Assembly: GCA_022545455.1 (NCBI GenBank)
Contig: JACZQZ010000004.1
Span: 1-51,154, forward strand
Direction: 5' to 3'
DNA length: 51,154 nucleotides
Source of the DNA: Pseudomonadota bacterium
GTDB taxonomy: Bacteria; Pseudomonadota; Alphaproteobacteria; Rhodospirillales; 2-02-FULL-58-16
The notes beneath the pieces are model-generated. The model did no database searches and was not told the DNA's origin. It was given only the letters and a program-made list of their open reading frames with translations. Both the position numbers and the translations under genes were made by a program. This document shows positions 35,943 to 46,440 of the stretch, piece after piece. The stretch's first letter is position 1, and every line of letters begins with the position of its first letter.

Positions 35943-37247
35943 TCAGACGAACAGGCCCATGGTGTTCTTCTCGTGGGTGATGGTCTCGTATTTCAGACCC
36001 AGGCGCTCGGCGTAGCGGTAGGAATCACGCACCTCGTCCCGGGTCAGGCGGCGGGCAATGTCGGCGTAGCGCGCCTCGTACCCCGGATTGCACGGGTCGG
36101 TGAAGTTGTCCGGGTGGTACTGGTCCATGATGTTGACCGGCACGTCGGGCATGTTTTCGGCGATCCAGTCGAGCACCGGATAGGTGCAGCATTCCACGTG
36201 GTTGGGCATCACCAGGTGGCGGATCGTGAAGTCCTCGCCCCACCGGTGGATCTGGGCCAGGTTCTCGGTGACCGCCTCCCAGTACCGGGGCGTCCGGGCC
36301 AGGGTGATGGCGCACCGTCCGGGACCGAACTTGAAGTCGGGCAGCCAGACGTCCATGAGGATGCGCAGGATCTTCATCGCCTCCGCCGTCATGAAGAAAT
36401 TGCTGTTCCACAGCATGGGCGCGTTGAACTCGCCGGCGTAGGTGCCGCATTCGGAGACCAGGGATGTGAGGGTGAACGGATCGCTCTTGACCGGGAGCGC
36501 CCTGCGCACGTCACCGGCGTCCGGGCGCGCCATCTCGCCGCCCAGCAATGCGATGGCGTCGACGATGGTGTGCAGATGGATGACGGCCTCGCCGCCGACC
36601 CAGTTGATGTTGTGGCAGCCCTCCATGCGCAGCAGCCAGGCCATGGTCGCCAGGGTGCGGGCGTCGGCGACCATGCCGTTGTCCTTGTCGGTGCTGATGT
36701 CCCCGTTCTGGCAGAAGGCGCAGCGCATGTTGCACGACGTGAAGAAGATGGTCCCGGAACCGCGGAGGCCCCGGTAGACCAGCTCCTCGCCCATGTGGTG
36801 GAAATACGTGCTGACCCGGGTGTCCGAGCCCAGTTTGCAGGTGCCGAACTTGGTCCCCTTGGTGCGGTCCACCCGGCAGTTCCAGCGGCAGAAATTGCAG
36901 TGCGCTAGCATCCGGTAGGCGAGTTCCCGGCACAGGCTCAACAGGTGCGGCCCCGGCGGCGGGACGCTCAGCGCCGCGCCGGTCTCCCGGACGCGCCGCC
37001 AGCGCTCCACGAAGACAGGCGTAAGCCTGTCGAGCTCATCCCACAGGGCGTCCTCCGGGGCGTCCGCCAGGGACAGGGCGACGGGAACGGTGCGGGCGAT
37101 CCTGAACTTCGCCGACTTCCGGTTTTCGGCGACGTCGAGGTACCAGCCGAGCCTTTTCGCGACCGCCGGGTCCTGCCACGCCGAAAGCTGGTCAAAGGGG
37201 ATGATCGCCCACCTCCCGCGCTGTCCGACCGGGCGCCGGCACCGCAC
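35943..37247 (-). CDS. Radical SAM protein, PflX/COG1313-like
   Basis: 434 residues from GTG 37247; the start is uncertain. The cluster motif is FFTSCNMRCAFCQNGDIS (CxxxCxxC, about residue 175). Ahead of it is an extra cysteine module, AHCNFCRWNCRVDRTKG with FGTCKLG, as in PflX-type activase-like proteins. GGEAVIHLHTIVDAI and WNSNFFMTAEAMKIL follow the radical SAM barrel. A role in activating a glycyl-radical or maturing another protein is family-level inference; no partner glycyl-radical enzyme is in view. A good GGGAGGTGG at about 37206-37214 has no usable start codon at the right distance. Confidence 0.78.
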   Translation of the reverse strand: MRCRRPVGQRGRWAIIPFDQLSAWQDPAVAKRLGWYLDVAENRKSAKFRIARTVPVALSLADAPEDALWDELDRLTPVFVERWRRVRETGAALSVPPPGPHLLSLCRELAYRMLAHCNFCRWNCRVDRTKGTKFGTCKLGSDTRVSTYFHHMGEELVYRGLRGSGTIFFTSCNMRCAFCQNGDISTDKDNGMVADARTLATMAWLLRMEGCHNINWVGGEAVIHLHTIVDAIALLGGEMARPDAGDVRRALPVKSDPFTLTSLVSECGTYAGEFNAPMLWNSNFFMTAEAMKILRILMDVWLPDFKFGPGRCAITLARTPRYWEAVTENLAQIHRWGEDFTIRHLVMPNHVECCTYPVLDWIAENMPDVPVNIMDQYHPDNFTDPCNPGYEARYADIARRLTRDEVRDSYRYAERLGLKYETITHEKNTMGLFV

Positions 37248-37266
37248 CGCCGGCGGCGCCCGGGGC

Positions 37267-37497
37267 TCAGTCCTTCTTGTACGGGTTCTCGATCGACCTG
37301 ACGACGGCCTCGAACACCCGGCGCACCTTCTCTTCGTCGCAGCCCATGAGCAGGGCGTCGGTGAAGGCCTCCTGACAGTACTGGCGGATTTCCTCCAGGT
37401 TCTCGTTCAGGACCTTCAGCTTCTCCTCGCACGACACGGGCAGGCCGTCGGGCTGCAACCAAACGATATTCGATCGCCCGGGATTCGGTTTGTTCAT
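37267..37497 (-). CDS. Small protein of unknown function next to bolA
   Basis: 76 residues from ATG 37497, within the gap between bolA and the radical SAM gene and on the same strand. The N-terminus is NKPNPGRSNIVWLQPDGLPV followed by a helical half (EEKLKVLNENLEEIRQYCQE, then DEEKVRRVFEAVVRSIENP). Three cysteines (SCEEK, YCQEA, MGCDEE) might have redox or metal roles. Ends 20 bp upstream of the radical SAM start, so probably co-transcribed. Family not recognised. Confidence 0.6.
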   Translation of the reverse strand: MNKPNPGRSNIVWLQPDGLPVSCEEKLKVLNENLEEIRQYCQEAFTDALLMGCDEEKVRRVFEAVVRSIENPYKKD

Positions 37498-37545
37498 CGG
37501 TTTCCGGTTCCGTTCAGGGCGCCGCGCCAAAAATATACATAAACC

Positions 37546-37866
37546 TCAGGTGTCCGCCTTGCCGCCCCCGAGGCAGGGGGGCGTCGAGGCGGTTCGGCCG
37601 TTTCTGTCCTCCCATTCCCCGGCCGTGAACGTCTCCATGGAAAGGGCGTGGATGTCGCGCTTCAGTTCCTCTTGCAGGATCGCGTTCACCGCCTGGTGGC
37701 GCTGGAGCAACGACTTGCCCTCGAACCCGCCGCACACGATCACCACCTTGAAATGGGACTCCGAGCCCGCCGGCACGTTGTGCTTGTAGCTTTCGTTGAC
37801 CACCTGCAGGTGCACGGGCGCCAGGGACGCCGTGATCTTCTCTTCGATGGTCTGTTGCACTGTCAT
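37546..37866 (-). CDS. bolA: BolA family protein
   Basis: 106 residues from ATG 37866 (GGGAG upstream). The core VPAGSESHFKVVIVCGGFEGKSLLQRHQAVNAIL contains the conserved His and the RH pair, in order as short segments SHFKVVIV and LLQRHQAVN. The C-terminal tail (GGGKADT) is not conserved. BolA proteins act with monothiol glutaredoxins in handling [2Fe-2S] clusters; here the gene lies next to nfu and near the suf operon, which fits that role. Confidence 0.88.
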   Translation of the reverse strand: MTVQQTIEEKITASLAPVHLQVVNESYKHNVPAGSESHFKVVIVCGGFEGKSLLQRHQAVNAILQEELKRDIHALSMETFTAGEWEDRNGRTASTPPCLGGGKADT

Positions 37867-37956
37867 GGTGACCGCTCCCGCCGGATGATCCGTCATTTTA
37901 GCACGATTCGGGGCCTAGTACTTAGGTCACGGTTTCGCCCTTAAATCCCGGCCCGT

Positions 37957-38850
37957 TCACCCGGATAAATCCCCCGAGAACGGGCTCATGTCCATTTTGC
38001 CCGGCTGAAAATAGGGGTTGGCGCCCCCGGCGTGGTCGGTCACGTCGAGCACGGTGGCGATTTCCGGCACCGCCTGCTTGATCTGTTCCTCGATCCCCTG
38101 TTTGAGGGTCACGTCCGCCATGCCGCACCCCTGGCAGCCGCCCTCGAGGCGGATGTACACGGTGTCGTCCTGGACATCGACCAGCGAGATATGCCCCCCG
38201 TGGGCGGCGACGGCCGGGTTGATCTGTTCCGCCAAAAGCTTCTGGATGGTTTCCGCCTCCGGCGTCTGCATGCCCGGCTTGTCCGAGGTGTCCTCGGGCG
38301 GGCGCGCCACGTCCGCGAAACGCACCTTTTCCACCTCCGGGAAGTCCCGGCGCACCGTGTTTTCGATACGCACCTTCACCGCAAACAGCGGCGTCGAGAA
38401 CCCGGCGCCCCCCAACTCCAGCGTAAGCACCCCGTCGGCAAAGCCGGCGAAGGCCACCTTGCCCCCTTCGTCGGCCACGGTGGGGCGGATGCGGGCGTCG
38501 AGGAAATCCATGAGCTCGGCGGCGATCATGCCGTCCGGGTCCGCGGGCGCGGCTTCGCCGGGCTGGCCACCGAGGGCCGGCCGGCCCGAGGCGAAATGCT
38601 CCATGATGGCGCGGAAGATCGCCGGCTTCAGGACATGCCACTCCTTGTCGTCCCGCTTGCCGACGGTGACGGAGTCCGGCTCCAGGGACACCCCGGTGAC
38701 GCCGTCTATGGCGAACAGACGCCGGGCCAGGGGCGAGCGCCTGGACGACTCGGGGTCGGGGAATTCCGCCTTGCCCGAGGGCAGGACCGCTTCGCCGGGC
38801 ACGAACCGCAGGGCGTCCGGGTCGGACAGGGAGTCGGTTTGAATGAACAT
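37957..38850 (-). CDS. Nfu-type Fe-S scaffold/carrier with tandem NifU-like domains
   Basis: 297 residues. An Nfu N-terminal domain (MFIQTDSLSDPDALRFVPGE, VTGVSLEPDSVTV, LKPAIFRAIMEHFASG) occupies about 1-95. A first NifU-like domain at about 108-180 (ELMDFLDARIRPTVADEGGK, GVLTLELGGAGFSTPLFAV) has no CxxC at the expected site: GAGFSTPL replaces GACSGCP. A second NifU domain at about 198-275 (LAEQINPAVAAHGGHISLVD, LEGGCQGCGMADVTLKQGIE) keeps CQGC. It likely carries [4Fe-4S] clusters to clients through the second domain only. Lies upstream of bolA on the same strand. Confidence 0.87.
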   Translation of the reverse strand: MFIQTDSLSDPDALRFVPGEAVLPSGKAEFPDPESSRRSPLARRLFAIDGVTGVSLEPDSVTVGKRDDKEWHVLKPAIFRAIMEHFASGRPALGGQPGEAAPADPDGMIAAELMDFLDARIRPTVADEGGKVAFAGFADGVLTLELGGAGFSTPLFAVKVRIENTVRRDFPEVEKVRFADVARPPEDTSDKPGMQTPEAETIQKLLAEQINPAVAAHGGHISLVDVQDDTVYIRLEGGCQGCGMADVTLKQGIEEQIKQAVPEIATVLDVTDHAGGANPYFQPGKMDMSPFSGDLSG

Positions 38851-39152
38851 CGCCGTCGATCCTCATACAGAACAGGGCCCAAATCCCCTATCATTTGGGG
38901 CACCGATCACCATAAGGCAATACTTTCCACGGGGACCGCCGGCCCGGGCGCCGGATCGTGGCCCCGGTCCGGCGGCGGAACCGGAAACATTCGGATTGGC
39001 CATCCCGCGCCGAAACTTATATGGATATTGTGGATCGCCGGATTATGGCGGAAACATAAGTGGCCTTGGAGAACACCGCGAACGCGCCCCGGCAGACGTC
39101 CCGGCAAGGCGGCAACTGTTTGAATTATTGGAACTTTTCAGCAGGGGATGAG
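38851..39152. other. Divergent promoter region between nfu and the Rieske gene
   Basis: About 300 bp without a convincing gene. It must hold promoters for nfu (minus) and the Rieske protein (plus). An AT-richer stretch at 39015-39060 (aacttatatggatattgtgg and ggcggaaacataag) is the best candidate core, but I see no strong -35/-10 pair. A short stem (CCAAA with TTTGG) lies at 38879-38898. Confidence 0.35.
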
Positions 39153-39491
39153 ATGAGCGAACCGAAAGACCAAGGGGACGGGTGGCACCTTGTCGCCACG
39201 ACCGGCGAGATCGAGGACGACACGCCCGAACAGGTCCGCGTCGGGGACGCCGTGATCGCCCTGTGCAAGGTGAACGGAACGTTCTACGCCGTCGACGACA
39301 TCTGCACCCACGAGTTCGCCTGCCTGTCGGACGGGGATATCGACGGCGACGAGATCGAATGCCCCCTCCACCAGGCGCGGTTCCACCTTCCCACCGGCGA
39401 GGTGCGCGCCGCCCCGGCGACGGAAAACCTCCGCACCTACCCGGTGAAGGTGACGGGGGACGAAATCTACGTGAAGGTCTCGAAGTCCTGA
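39153..39491 (+). CDS. Rieske-type [2Fe-2S] ferredoxin
   Basis: 112 residues from ATG 39153 (AGGGGATGAG upstream); the longer frame to 39060 lacks support. The cluster motifs are DICTHEFACLSDG and IECPLHQARFHLPTG, C-x-H and C-x-x-H spaced as in soluble Rieske ferredoxins. The sheet-forming ends (YPVKVTGDEIYVKV) are typical. It would pass electrons to an oxygenase or reductase; no such partner is adjacent. Position beside the suf operon fits an Fe-S theme only loosely. Confidence 0.9.
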   Translation: MSEPKDQGDGWHLVATTGEIEDDTPEQVRVGDAVIALCKVNGTFYAVDDICTHEFACLSDGDIDGDEIECPLHQARFHLPTGEVRAAPATENLRTYPVKVTGDEIYVKVSKS

Positions 39492-39555
39492 GCGGCGCCG
39501 GGGCGGTGGGACCGGGACCTCCCGCTTTGCCTGCATCCGCCGATTAAACCGGGAG

Positions 39556-39683
39556 GTGGCCTTACGGCCATGGGGGGGCTCCGCCCCCACGCCCCCCGCC
39601 AGGGGTTAACCCCTGGACCCCGTCAATCGGGTTCCAAGGGCCGCCGGCCCTTGGTGGGGATGCAAAGGGGCAACGCCCCTTTG
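39556..39683. repeat. Array of five consecutive GC hairpins between convergent genes
   Basis: Stems in order: GTGGCC/GGCCAT (39556-39571), GGGGG/CCCCC (39572-39589), CAGGGG/CCCCTG (39600-39615), CCAAGGGCC/GGCCCTTGG (39634-39654) and CAAAGGGG/CCCCTTTG (39663-39683). All lie between the Rieske stop and the sufA stop. No T-run follows on either strand, though tandem hairpins may end convergent transcripts. This kind of spacer recurs in GC-rich alphaproteobacteria as far as I recall. Confidence 0.6.
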
Positions 39684-39708
39684 TTCCCGTCGGTTCGCTT
39701 AAAACGGC

Positions 39709-40050
39709 TCAGACGTTGAACGATTCGCCGCAGCCGCAGCGGCTCTTCTCGTTGGGGTTCTTGAACTGGAACCCGGACTCGAGCTTGCCCTCGACGTAGT
39801 CCATCTCGGAGCCGATGAGAAACATCATCGCCTTGGGGTCGATGAAGATCTTCACGCCCTTGTCCTCGACCACCTCGTCGCCGGGCCCTTGTTCCCGCGC
39901 GTACTCGATGACGTAGGACAGCCCCGAGCACCCCTTGGTCTGGATGGCGACGCGCAGGCCGAGCACGGACGCCTCGCTCTGGGCGAGCACCGCCTTGATC
40001 CGCGCCGCGGCGGCGTCGGTCAGGGTGATTGTTTGGAACGGTGTCGTCAT
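39709..40050 (-). CDS. sufA: Fe-S cluster A-type carrier (SufA/IscA family)
   Basis: 113 residues. The three cluster cysteines are in QTKGCSGLSYVIEY and SRCGCGESFNV, as in all A-type carriers. It receives clusters from SufBCD and hands them to targets. It is last in the suf operon, 24 bp after the sufT-like gene. IscA, SufA and ErpA cannot be told apart by motif; the operon context supports SufA. Confidence 0.92.
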   Translation of the reverse strand: MTTPFQTITLTDAAAARIKAVLAQSEASVLGLRVAIQTKGCSGLSYVIEYAREQGPGDEVVEDKGVKIFIDPKAMMFLIGSEMDYVEGKLESGFQFKNPNEKSRCGCGESFNV

Positions 40051-40073
40051 GGCAGTCCTCGATTCCCTTGCCT

Positions 40074-40475
40074 TTACATGAATCCCAGTTCAAGGCGCGC
40101 GACGTCGGACATCATGTCCTGGTTCCACGGCGGGTCCCAGACCAGTTCCACGTCCACGTGGCTGATGCCGTCGACGGCGGCCACCGCCTGCTCGACCATC
40201 CCCGGCATGGTGCCGGCCACCGGACAGCCGGGCGCCGTCAGGGTCATCTTGATATCCACCTTTCCCCCGGCCGCGATGCGGACGTCGTAAATGAGCCCGA
40301 GATCGTGGATGTTGACCGGGATCTCCGGATCGTACACGCCGCGCAGCGCGGCATGGACCCGGTCTTCCAGGCTTTCCGCGGCGGGTGCCGTCTCGCCGCC
40401 CGCCGCCTCGCCGGCCGTCTGTGCGCTTGTTCCCCCGGTATCGGGCATGGTGTCTGCGGAGTCCTTTTTGTCCAT
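40074..40475 (-). CDS. sufT: SufT-like DUF59/MIP18 family Fe-S maturation protein
   Basis: 133 residues: an N-terminal Ala/Thr/Gly-rich extension of about 35 residues, then the DUF59 core VYDPEIPVNIHDLGLIYDV, MTLTAPGCPVAGTMPGMVEQ and VELVWDPPWNQDMMSDVA. The Cys in APGCPV is the conserved one. SufT is an auxiliary factor for cluster delivery, most needed under iron limitation. Operon with SufU upstream and SufA downstream. Confidence 0.9.
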   Translation of the reverse strand: MDKKDSADTMPDTGGTSAQTAGEAAGGETAPAAESLEDRVHAALRGVYDPEIPVNIHDLGLIYDVRIAAGGKVDIKMTLTAPGCPVAGTMPGMVEQAVAAVDGISHVDVELVWDPPWNQDMMSDVARLELGFM

Positions 40476-40505
40476 ATCATGTGCCGTGGCGGCCTGCCTG
40501 GCGCG

Positions 40506-40976
40506 TTACTCCTCGGTCGTCACGTCCTCCTGCTTTCCCTTGAGCGCGGCGGCGAACGCATGCCAGGGAAGGGTAGCACATTTTACGCGCACGGGATATT
40601 CCCGGACCCCGGAAAAAACGGCGAGCTTGCCCAGGTCCACGCCGTCCCCGGCGTTTTCGGCGTTTTCGGCCTGGTCGCCAACGACCATGGCGTGGAACCC
40701 CTTGAACAGGCTGTGGGCCTCGGCTTCGGTCTTGTTTTTCACCATTTCGGTCATCAGCGACGCCGAGGCCATGGATATGGCGCATCCCGCGCCGTCGAAC
40801 GCCGCATCCGTCACCACGCCGTCGTCGATGGTCAGGTAGACGGTCAGGCGGTCCCCGCACAGGGGATTGTGCCCCTTCGCCTGGCGGTTGCAGCCCGGCG
40901 GATGGCCGAAGTTCCGCGGCTGCTTGGCATGGTCGAGGATGACCTCCTGGTAAAGCTCGCGCAGGTCGAACGTCAT
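40506..40976 (-). CDS. sufU: SufU/IscU-like Fe-S assembly protein
   Basis: 156 residues. Conserved cysteines in HNPLCGDRLTVYL, FDGAGCAISMASAS and VREYPVRVKCATLPWHAF, with the conserved Asp in LCGD. The 18-21-residue insert between the second and third Cys is longer than in IscU, as in SufU proteins. SufU binds zinc and takes persulfide sulfur from SufS. Its start overlaps the sufS stop by 4 bp. Confidence 0.92.
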   Translation of the reverse strand: MTFDLRELYQEVILDHAKQPRNFGHPPGCNRQAKGHNPLCGDRLTVYLTIDDGVVTDAAFDGAGCAISMASASLMTEMVKNKTEAEAHSLFKGFHAMVVGDQAENAENAGDGVDLGKLAVFSGVREYPVRVKCATLPWHAFAAALKGKQEDVTTEE

Positions 40977-42244
40977 CCGAAGAACTCCACCGCCTTGCGC
41001 ACGCCCGCCACCAGGGCATCGACGTCTTCCCTGGTGTTGTAAAGGCCGAACGAGGCCCGCGCCGTGGCGGTGACGCCGAAGCGGTCCATCAGCGGCTGCG
41101 CGCAGTGATGCCCGGCACGGATGGCGATCCCTTCGTGGTCGAGGATCGTGCCCACGTCATGGGGGTGCACCCCTTCGATGATGAACGACAGGATGCAGGC
41201 CTTGTCCTTGACGGTTCCGAAAAGGCGCAGGGAATTGGTTTCCGAAAGGGCCTCGGTGGCGTACTCGAGCAGCTCTTGTTCGTGGTCCGCGATCTCGTCG
41301 AAGCCCAGCCCGCTGACGTAATCGATGGCGGCGCCGAGGCCGATGGCGCCGGCGATATTGGGCGTGCCGGCCTCGAACTTGTGGGGGATGACGTTGTATT
41401 CGGTCTTCTCGAAGGTGACCGTGCTGATCATGTCGCCGCCGCCCTGGTAGGGCGGCATGGCCTCGAGCAGCGCCGCCTTGCCGTAGAGCACCCCGATCCC
41501 GGACGGGCCGTACAGCTTGTGTCCGGAGAAGACATAGAAGTCGCAGTCCAGGTCGCGCACGTCCACCGGCATGTGGGGAACCGCCTGGCAGCCGTCGACG
41601 AGCACGGGAATTCCCTTCTCGTGGGCGAGGCGGATGATCTCCTTGACCGGGGTAATGGTGCCCAGCGCGTTCGAACAATGGGTGACGGCGACCAGCTTGG
41701 TCCGCGTGCCGAGAAGCTTCTCGTACTCCTCCATCAGCAGGGCGCCCGAATCGTCGATGGGGATGATGCGCAGGGTCAGGCCCTTTTCGTCGCGCAGCAT
41801 CTGCCACGGCACGATGTTGGAATGATGCTCCAACGTGGAGATCACCACCTCGTCGGCGCGGTTGAGGAATTTGCGCCCGTAGGTCTGGGCGACCAGATTG
41901 ATGGCCTCGGTGGCGCCGCGCACGAAGACGATCTCGCGCGCCTCGCGGGCGCCCAGGAAGCGCTGGACCTTGGCCCGCGCCCCTTCGAACAGCTCGGTGG
42001 CCCGTTCGCTCAGGAAGTACACGCCGCGGTGGATGTTGGCGTACTCCCGTTCATAGCACCGCTGGACGGCGCGGATCACGGCGCGCGGCTTCTGGGCGCT
42101 GGCGGCGCTGTCGAGAAAGACCAGGGGCCGGCCGTTGACCCGCTGTTTGAGGATGGGGAAATCCTCGCGCACCCGTCGCACGTCGAACGCCAGGTGGTCC
42201 GAATCCCGCTGCACTTGGCGGCGTATGCCGGCGGCCGTGGTCAT
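40973..42244 (-). CDS. sufS: Cysteine desulfurase SufS
   Basis: 423 residues from ATG 42244, overlapping the sufD stop (ATGA). Motifs: LDSAASAQKPRAVIRAVQRCY, RGATEAINLVAQTYG, STLEHHSNIVPWQ, VDGCQAVPHMPVDVRDLDCDF, the PLP Lys in FVFSGHKLYGPSGIG-type segment VFSGHKLYGPSGIGVLYG, and the persulfide Cys in RAGHHCAQPLMDRFG. It releases sulfur from cysteine as a persulfide. Group II desulfurase as expected for a SUF operon. Confidence 0.95.
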   Translation of the reverse strand: MTTAAGIRRQVQRDSDHLAFDVRRVREDFPILKQRVNGRPLVFLDSAASAQKPRAVIRAVQRCYEREYANIHRGVYFLSERATELFEGARAKVQRFLGAREAREIVFVRGATEAINLVAQTYGRKFLNRADEVVISTLEHHSNIVPWQMLRDEKGLTLRIIPIDDSGALLMEEYEKLLGTRTKLVAVTHCSNALGTITPVKEIIRLAHEKGIPVLVDGCQAVPHMPVDVRDLDCDFYVFSGHKLYGPSGIGVLYGKAALLEAMPPYQGGGDMISTVTFEKTEYNVIPHKFEAGTPNIAGAIGLGAAIDYVSGLGFDEIADHEQELLEYATEALSETNSLRLFGTVKDKACILSFIIEGVHPHDVGTILDHEGIAIRAGHHCAQPLMDRFGVTATARASFGLYNTREDVDALVAGVRKAVEFFG

Positions 42245-43581
42245 GGCGCGCCGCCTTGGTGGCGCGACGGCAGCCACGACGACGCCATGCGCTCGAGATG
42301 GGCCCGCACCGGCGGGAACGAGATGTGCTCGAAGGTCTCGCCGACGAAGGCTTCGATCAGCAGGTTGCGGGCGTGCCGGGCGTCGATGCCGCGCGCCCGC
42401 ATATAAAACAGCGCCTCGGCGTCGAGCTCGCCGACGCTGGCGCCGTGGGAGCATTTCACGTCGTCGGCGTGGATCTCCAGCTCGGGCTTGGTGTCGACGC
42501 GGGAGGTCTCGGACAGGAGCAGGTTCTTGTTGAGCTGGTGGGCGTCGGTCTTCTGGGCCTGGGGGCGGACGACGATCTTGCCCTGGAACACGGCATGGGC
42601 CTTGCCGTCGAGCACGCCCTTGTACACTTGGCGGCTGTGGCTTTCCGGCTGCGCGTGATCGATAAACGTTGTGTTGTCGATGTGCTGCCGGTCGCGCGCC
42701 AGATAGGCGCCGCTGAGACGGCAGTCGATGTTCGTGCCGTTGAGCGCCGCCGCGATCTCGTTGCGCGCCAGACGCCCGCCCACCGCAAGGACGAAACTCT
42801 CGTACCTGCTGTCCCTGGCCAGGCGGACCTCGGTGGCGGCGATGTGAAAGGCCTTGGCGCCTTCGGCCTGAAGCCGGTAGTGCTTGAGGGCGGCGCCCTC
42901 GTCCACCACCACGTCGGTTACCGCATTGGTCCAGTACGTCTGGGACCCCGTCCCGATATAGCTTTCTAGCACCGTCGCCGCGCTTCCCCGGCCGGCGAGG
43001 ACGAGGGTGCGCGGGTGGGTGACCACCGGCGCCTCGTGCGCGCTCGCCATGTACAGGAAATGAACCGGCCGCTCCAGGGCGACGCCGGGCTCGAGGGTGA
43101 GCACCGCGCCGTCGGCCATGAAGGCGGTGTTGAGCGCCACGAACGGTTTTTCGCCGATGTCCGTGCCGCCGCTCAGGTGGCTTTCCAGCATGTCCGGACG
43201 GGCTTTGAGGGCGGCGGCAAGGGTGGTGACCTCGGCCCCCGCCGGCAGATCGCCAAGGGCCGAAAGCCGCGGCCGGTAGCGGCCGTCCACGAAGACCAGG
43301 AGATGACAGGGCGTCTCCTCCATGAGAAATCCCTGAACCGCGTCCCCGGCATCCTCGTCGGCCTTTGCGGGACCGGGGCCGAAGACCGTTTTCGTCAGCG
43401 GCGCCAGGTTGGTGAATTTCCATTCCTCCACCTTGGGCGTCGGGAAATCCAGGGACGAGAAGCGCTCGATCGCCTTGTCGCGCAGGCCGCTCAGCCACGC
43501 AAGGCCGTGCCCGGGCAAAGTTGCCCGCGCCTCGGTAAACTGGGCGACATACGGCGCGCTTAATGGATGTTCGCGTCTCAT
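42241..43581 (-). CDS. sufD: Fe-S assembly scaffold component SufD
   Basis: 446 residues. VEEWKFTNLAPL near the N-terminus, a beta-helix core (DRQHIDNTTFIDHAQPESHS, FQGKIVVRPQAQKTDAHQLN, LSETSRVDTKPELEI), and the conserved His/Asp segment HADDVKCSHGASVGELD with RGIDARHARNLLIEAF. It pairs with SufB on SufC in the cytoplasm; its His near KCSHGA contributes to cluster assembly. The start follows the sufC stop by about 40 bp. Confidence 0.95.
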   Translation of the reverse strand: MRREHPLSAPYVAQFTEARATLPGHGLAWLSGLRDKAIERFSSLDFPTPKVEEWKFTNLAPLTKTVFGPGPAKADEDAGDAVQGFLMEETPCHLLVFVDGRYRPRLSALGDLPAGAEVTTLAAALKARPDMLESHLSGGTDIGEKPFVALNTAFMADGAVLTLEPGVALERPVHFLYMASAHEAPVVTHPRTLVLAGRGSAATVLESYIGTGSQTYWTNAVTDVVVDEGAALKHYRLQAEGAKAFHIAATEVRLARDSRYESFVLAVGGRLARNEIAAALNGTNIDCRLSGAYLARDRQHIDNTTFIDHAQPESHSRQVYKGVLDGKAHAVFQGKIVVRPQAQKTDAHQLNKNLLLSETSRVDTKPELEIHADDVKCSHGASVGELDAEALFYMRARGIDARHARNLLIEAFVGETFEHISFPPVRAHLERMASSWLPSRHQGGAP

Positions 43582-43622
43582 TGACGGGACGGCCTCATGG
43601 TTTGCAAAGCTAAGGGGACGGG

Positions 43623-44402
<780 letters not shown>

Positions 44403-44431
44403 GTCCGGTGTCTCCGTTTCGGTGCCGGGGC

Positions 44432-45886
<1,455 letters not shown>

Positions 45887-45887
45887 G

Positions 45888-46364
45888 TCAGTTTCCCTTC
45901 ACCGAAAGCTCTGCGGTATTGCCCATGGCGGCAAACGCTCCGCCTTGGTTGGCAAAGGGCGCGGCGATGACCACGTCGGCAAGGGAAACGCTGCTCAGCG
46001 CCCTCCTCACCACATCGTTGATCACCTGCCAACTGCCGCGGGCCGGACACGACGCCTCGAGATCGCATTCGCCGGACGCATCGTGGATGCATTCGGTCAA
46101 CGCGATCGGCCCGTCCACGGCGTGGATGACCTCGGCCACCGAGATGTCCCCGGGGGTGCGGGTGAGCGCGTATCCTCCGCCGACGCCGCGATAGGAGGTC
46201 AGCAGACCCGCCCGCGCCAGCATGTTCAACAGCTTGCCCACGGTCGGTCCCGGCAACCCGCTGGCACATGTCAGATCGAGGGCGCTTCGCGGGCGCTCGG
46301 CATGGCTTGCCAGATAGGTCATCAGAACGACGCTGTAATCCGCCATCCTGCTCAATCTGATCAT
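45888..46364 (-). CDS. Rrf2-family SUF operon regulator with [2Fe-2S] cysteines
   Basis: 158 residues from ATG 46364 (AAAGGA upstream). [20 protein letters not shown] starts a winged-helix domain; [19 protein letters not shown] and [14 protein letters not shown] are the recognition helix and wing. The Cys trio is in [20 protein letters not shown], as in the regulator family that leads SUF operons. It senses Fe-S status through this cluster and probably represses the operon. It sits between the cysteine-less paralogue upstream and sufB. Confidence 0.9.
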   Translation of the reverse strand: MIRLSRMADYSVVLMTYLASHAERPRSALDLTCASGLPGPTVGKLLNMLARAGLLTSYRGVGGGYALTRTPGDISVAEVIHAVDGPIALTECIHDASGECDLEASCPARGSWQVINDVVRRALSSVSLADVVIAAPFANQGGAFAAMGNTAELSVKGN

Positions 46365-46440
46365 GGAACCACTGTCCTTTCCCAATCGGTCCGGCGACCG
46401 TCAACCGGGGCCAAGGGGGCGCCCGGAACGATCGCAGCCC

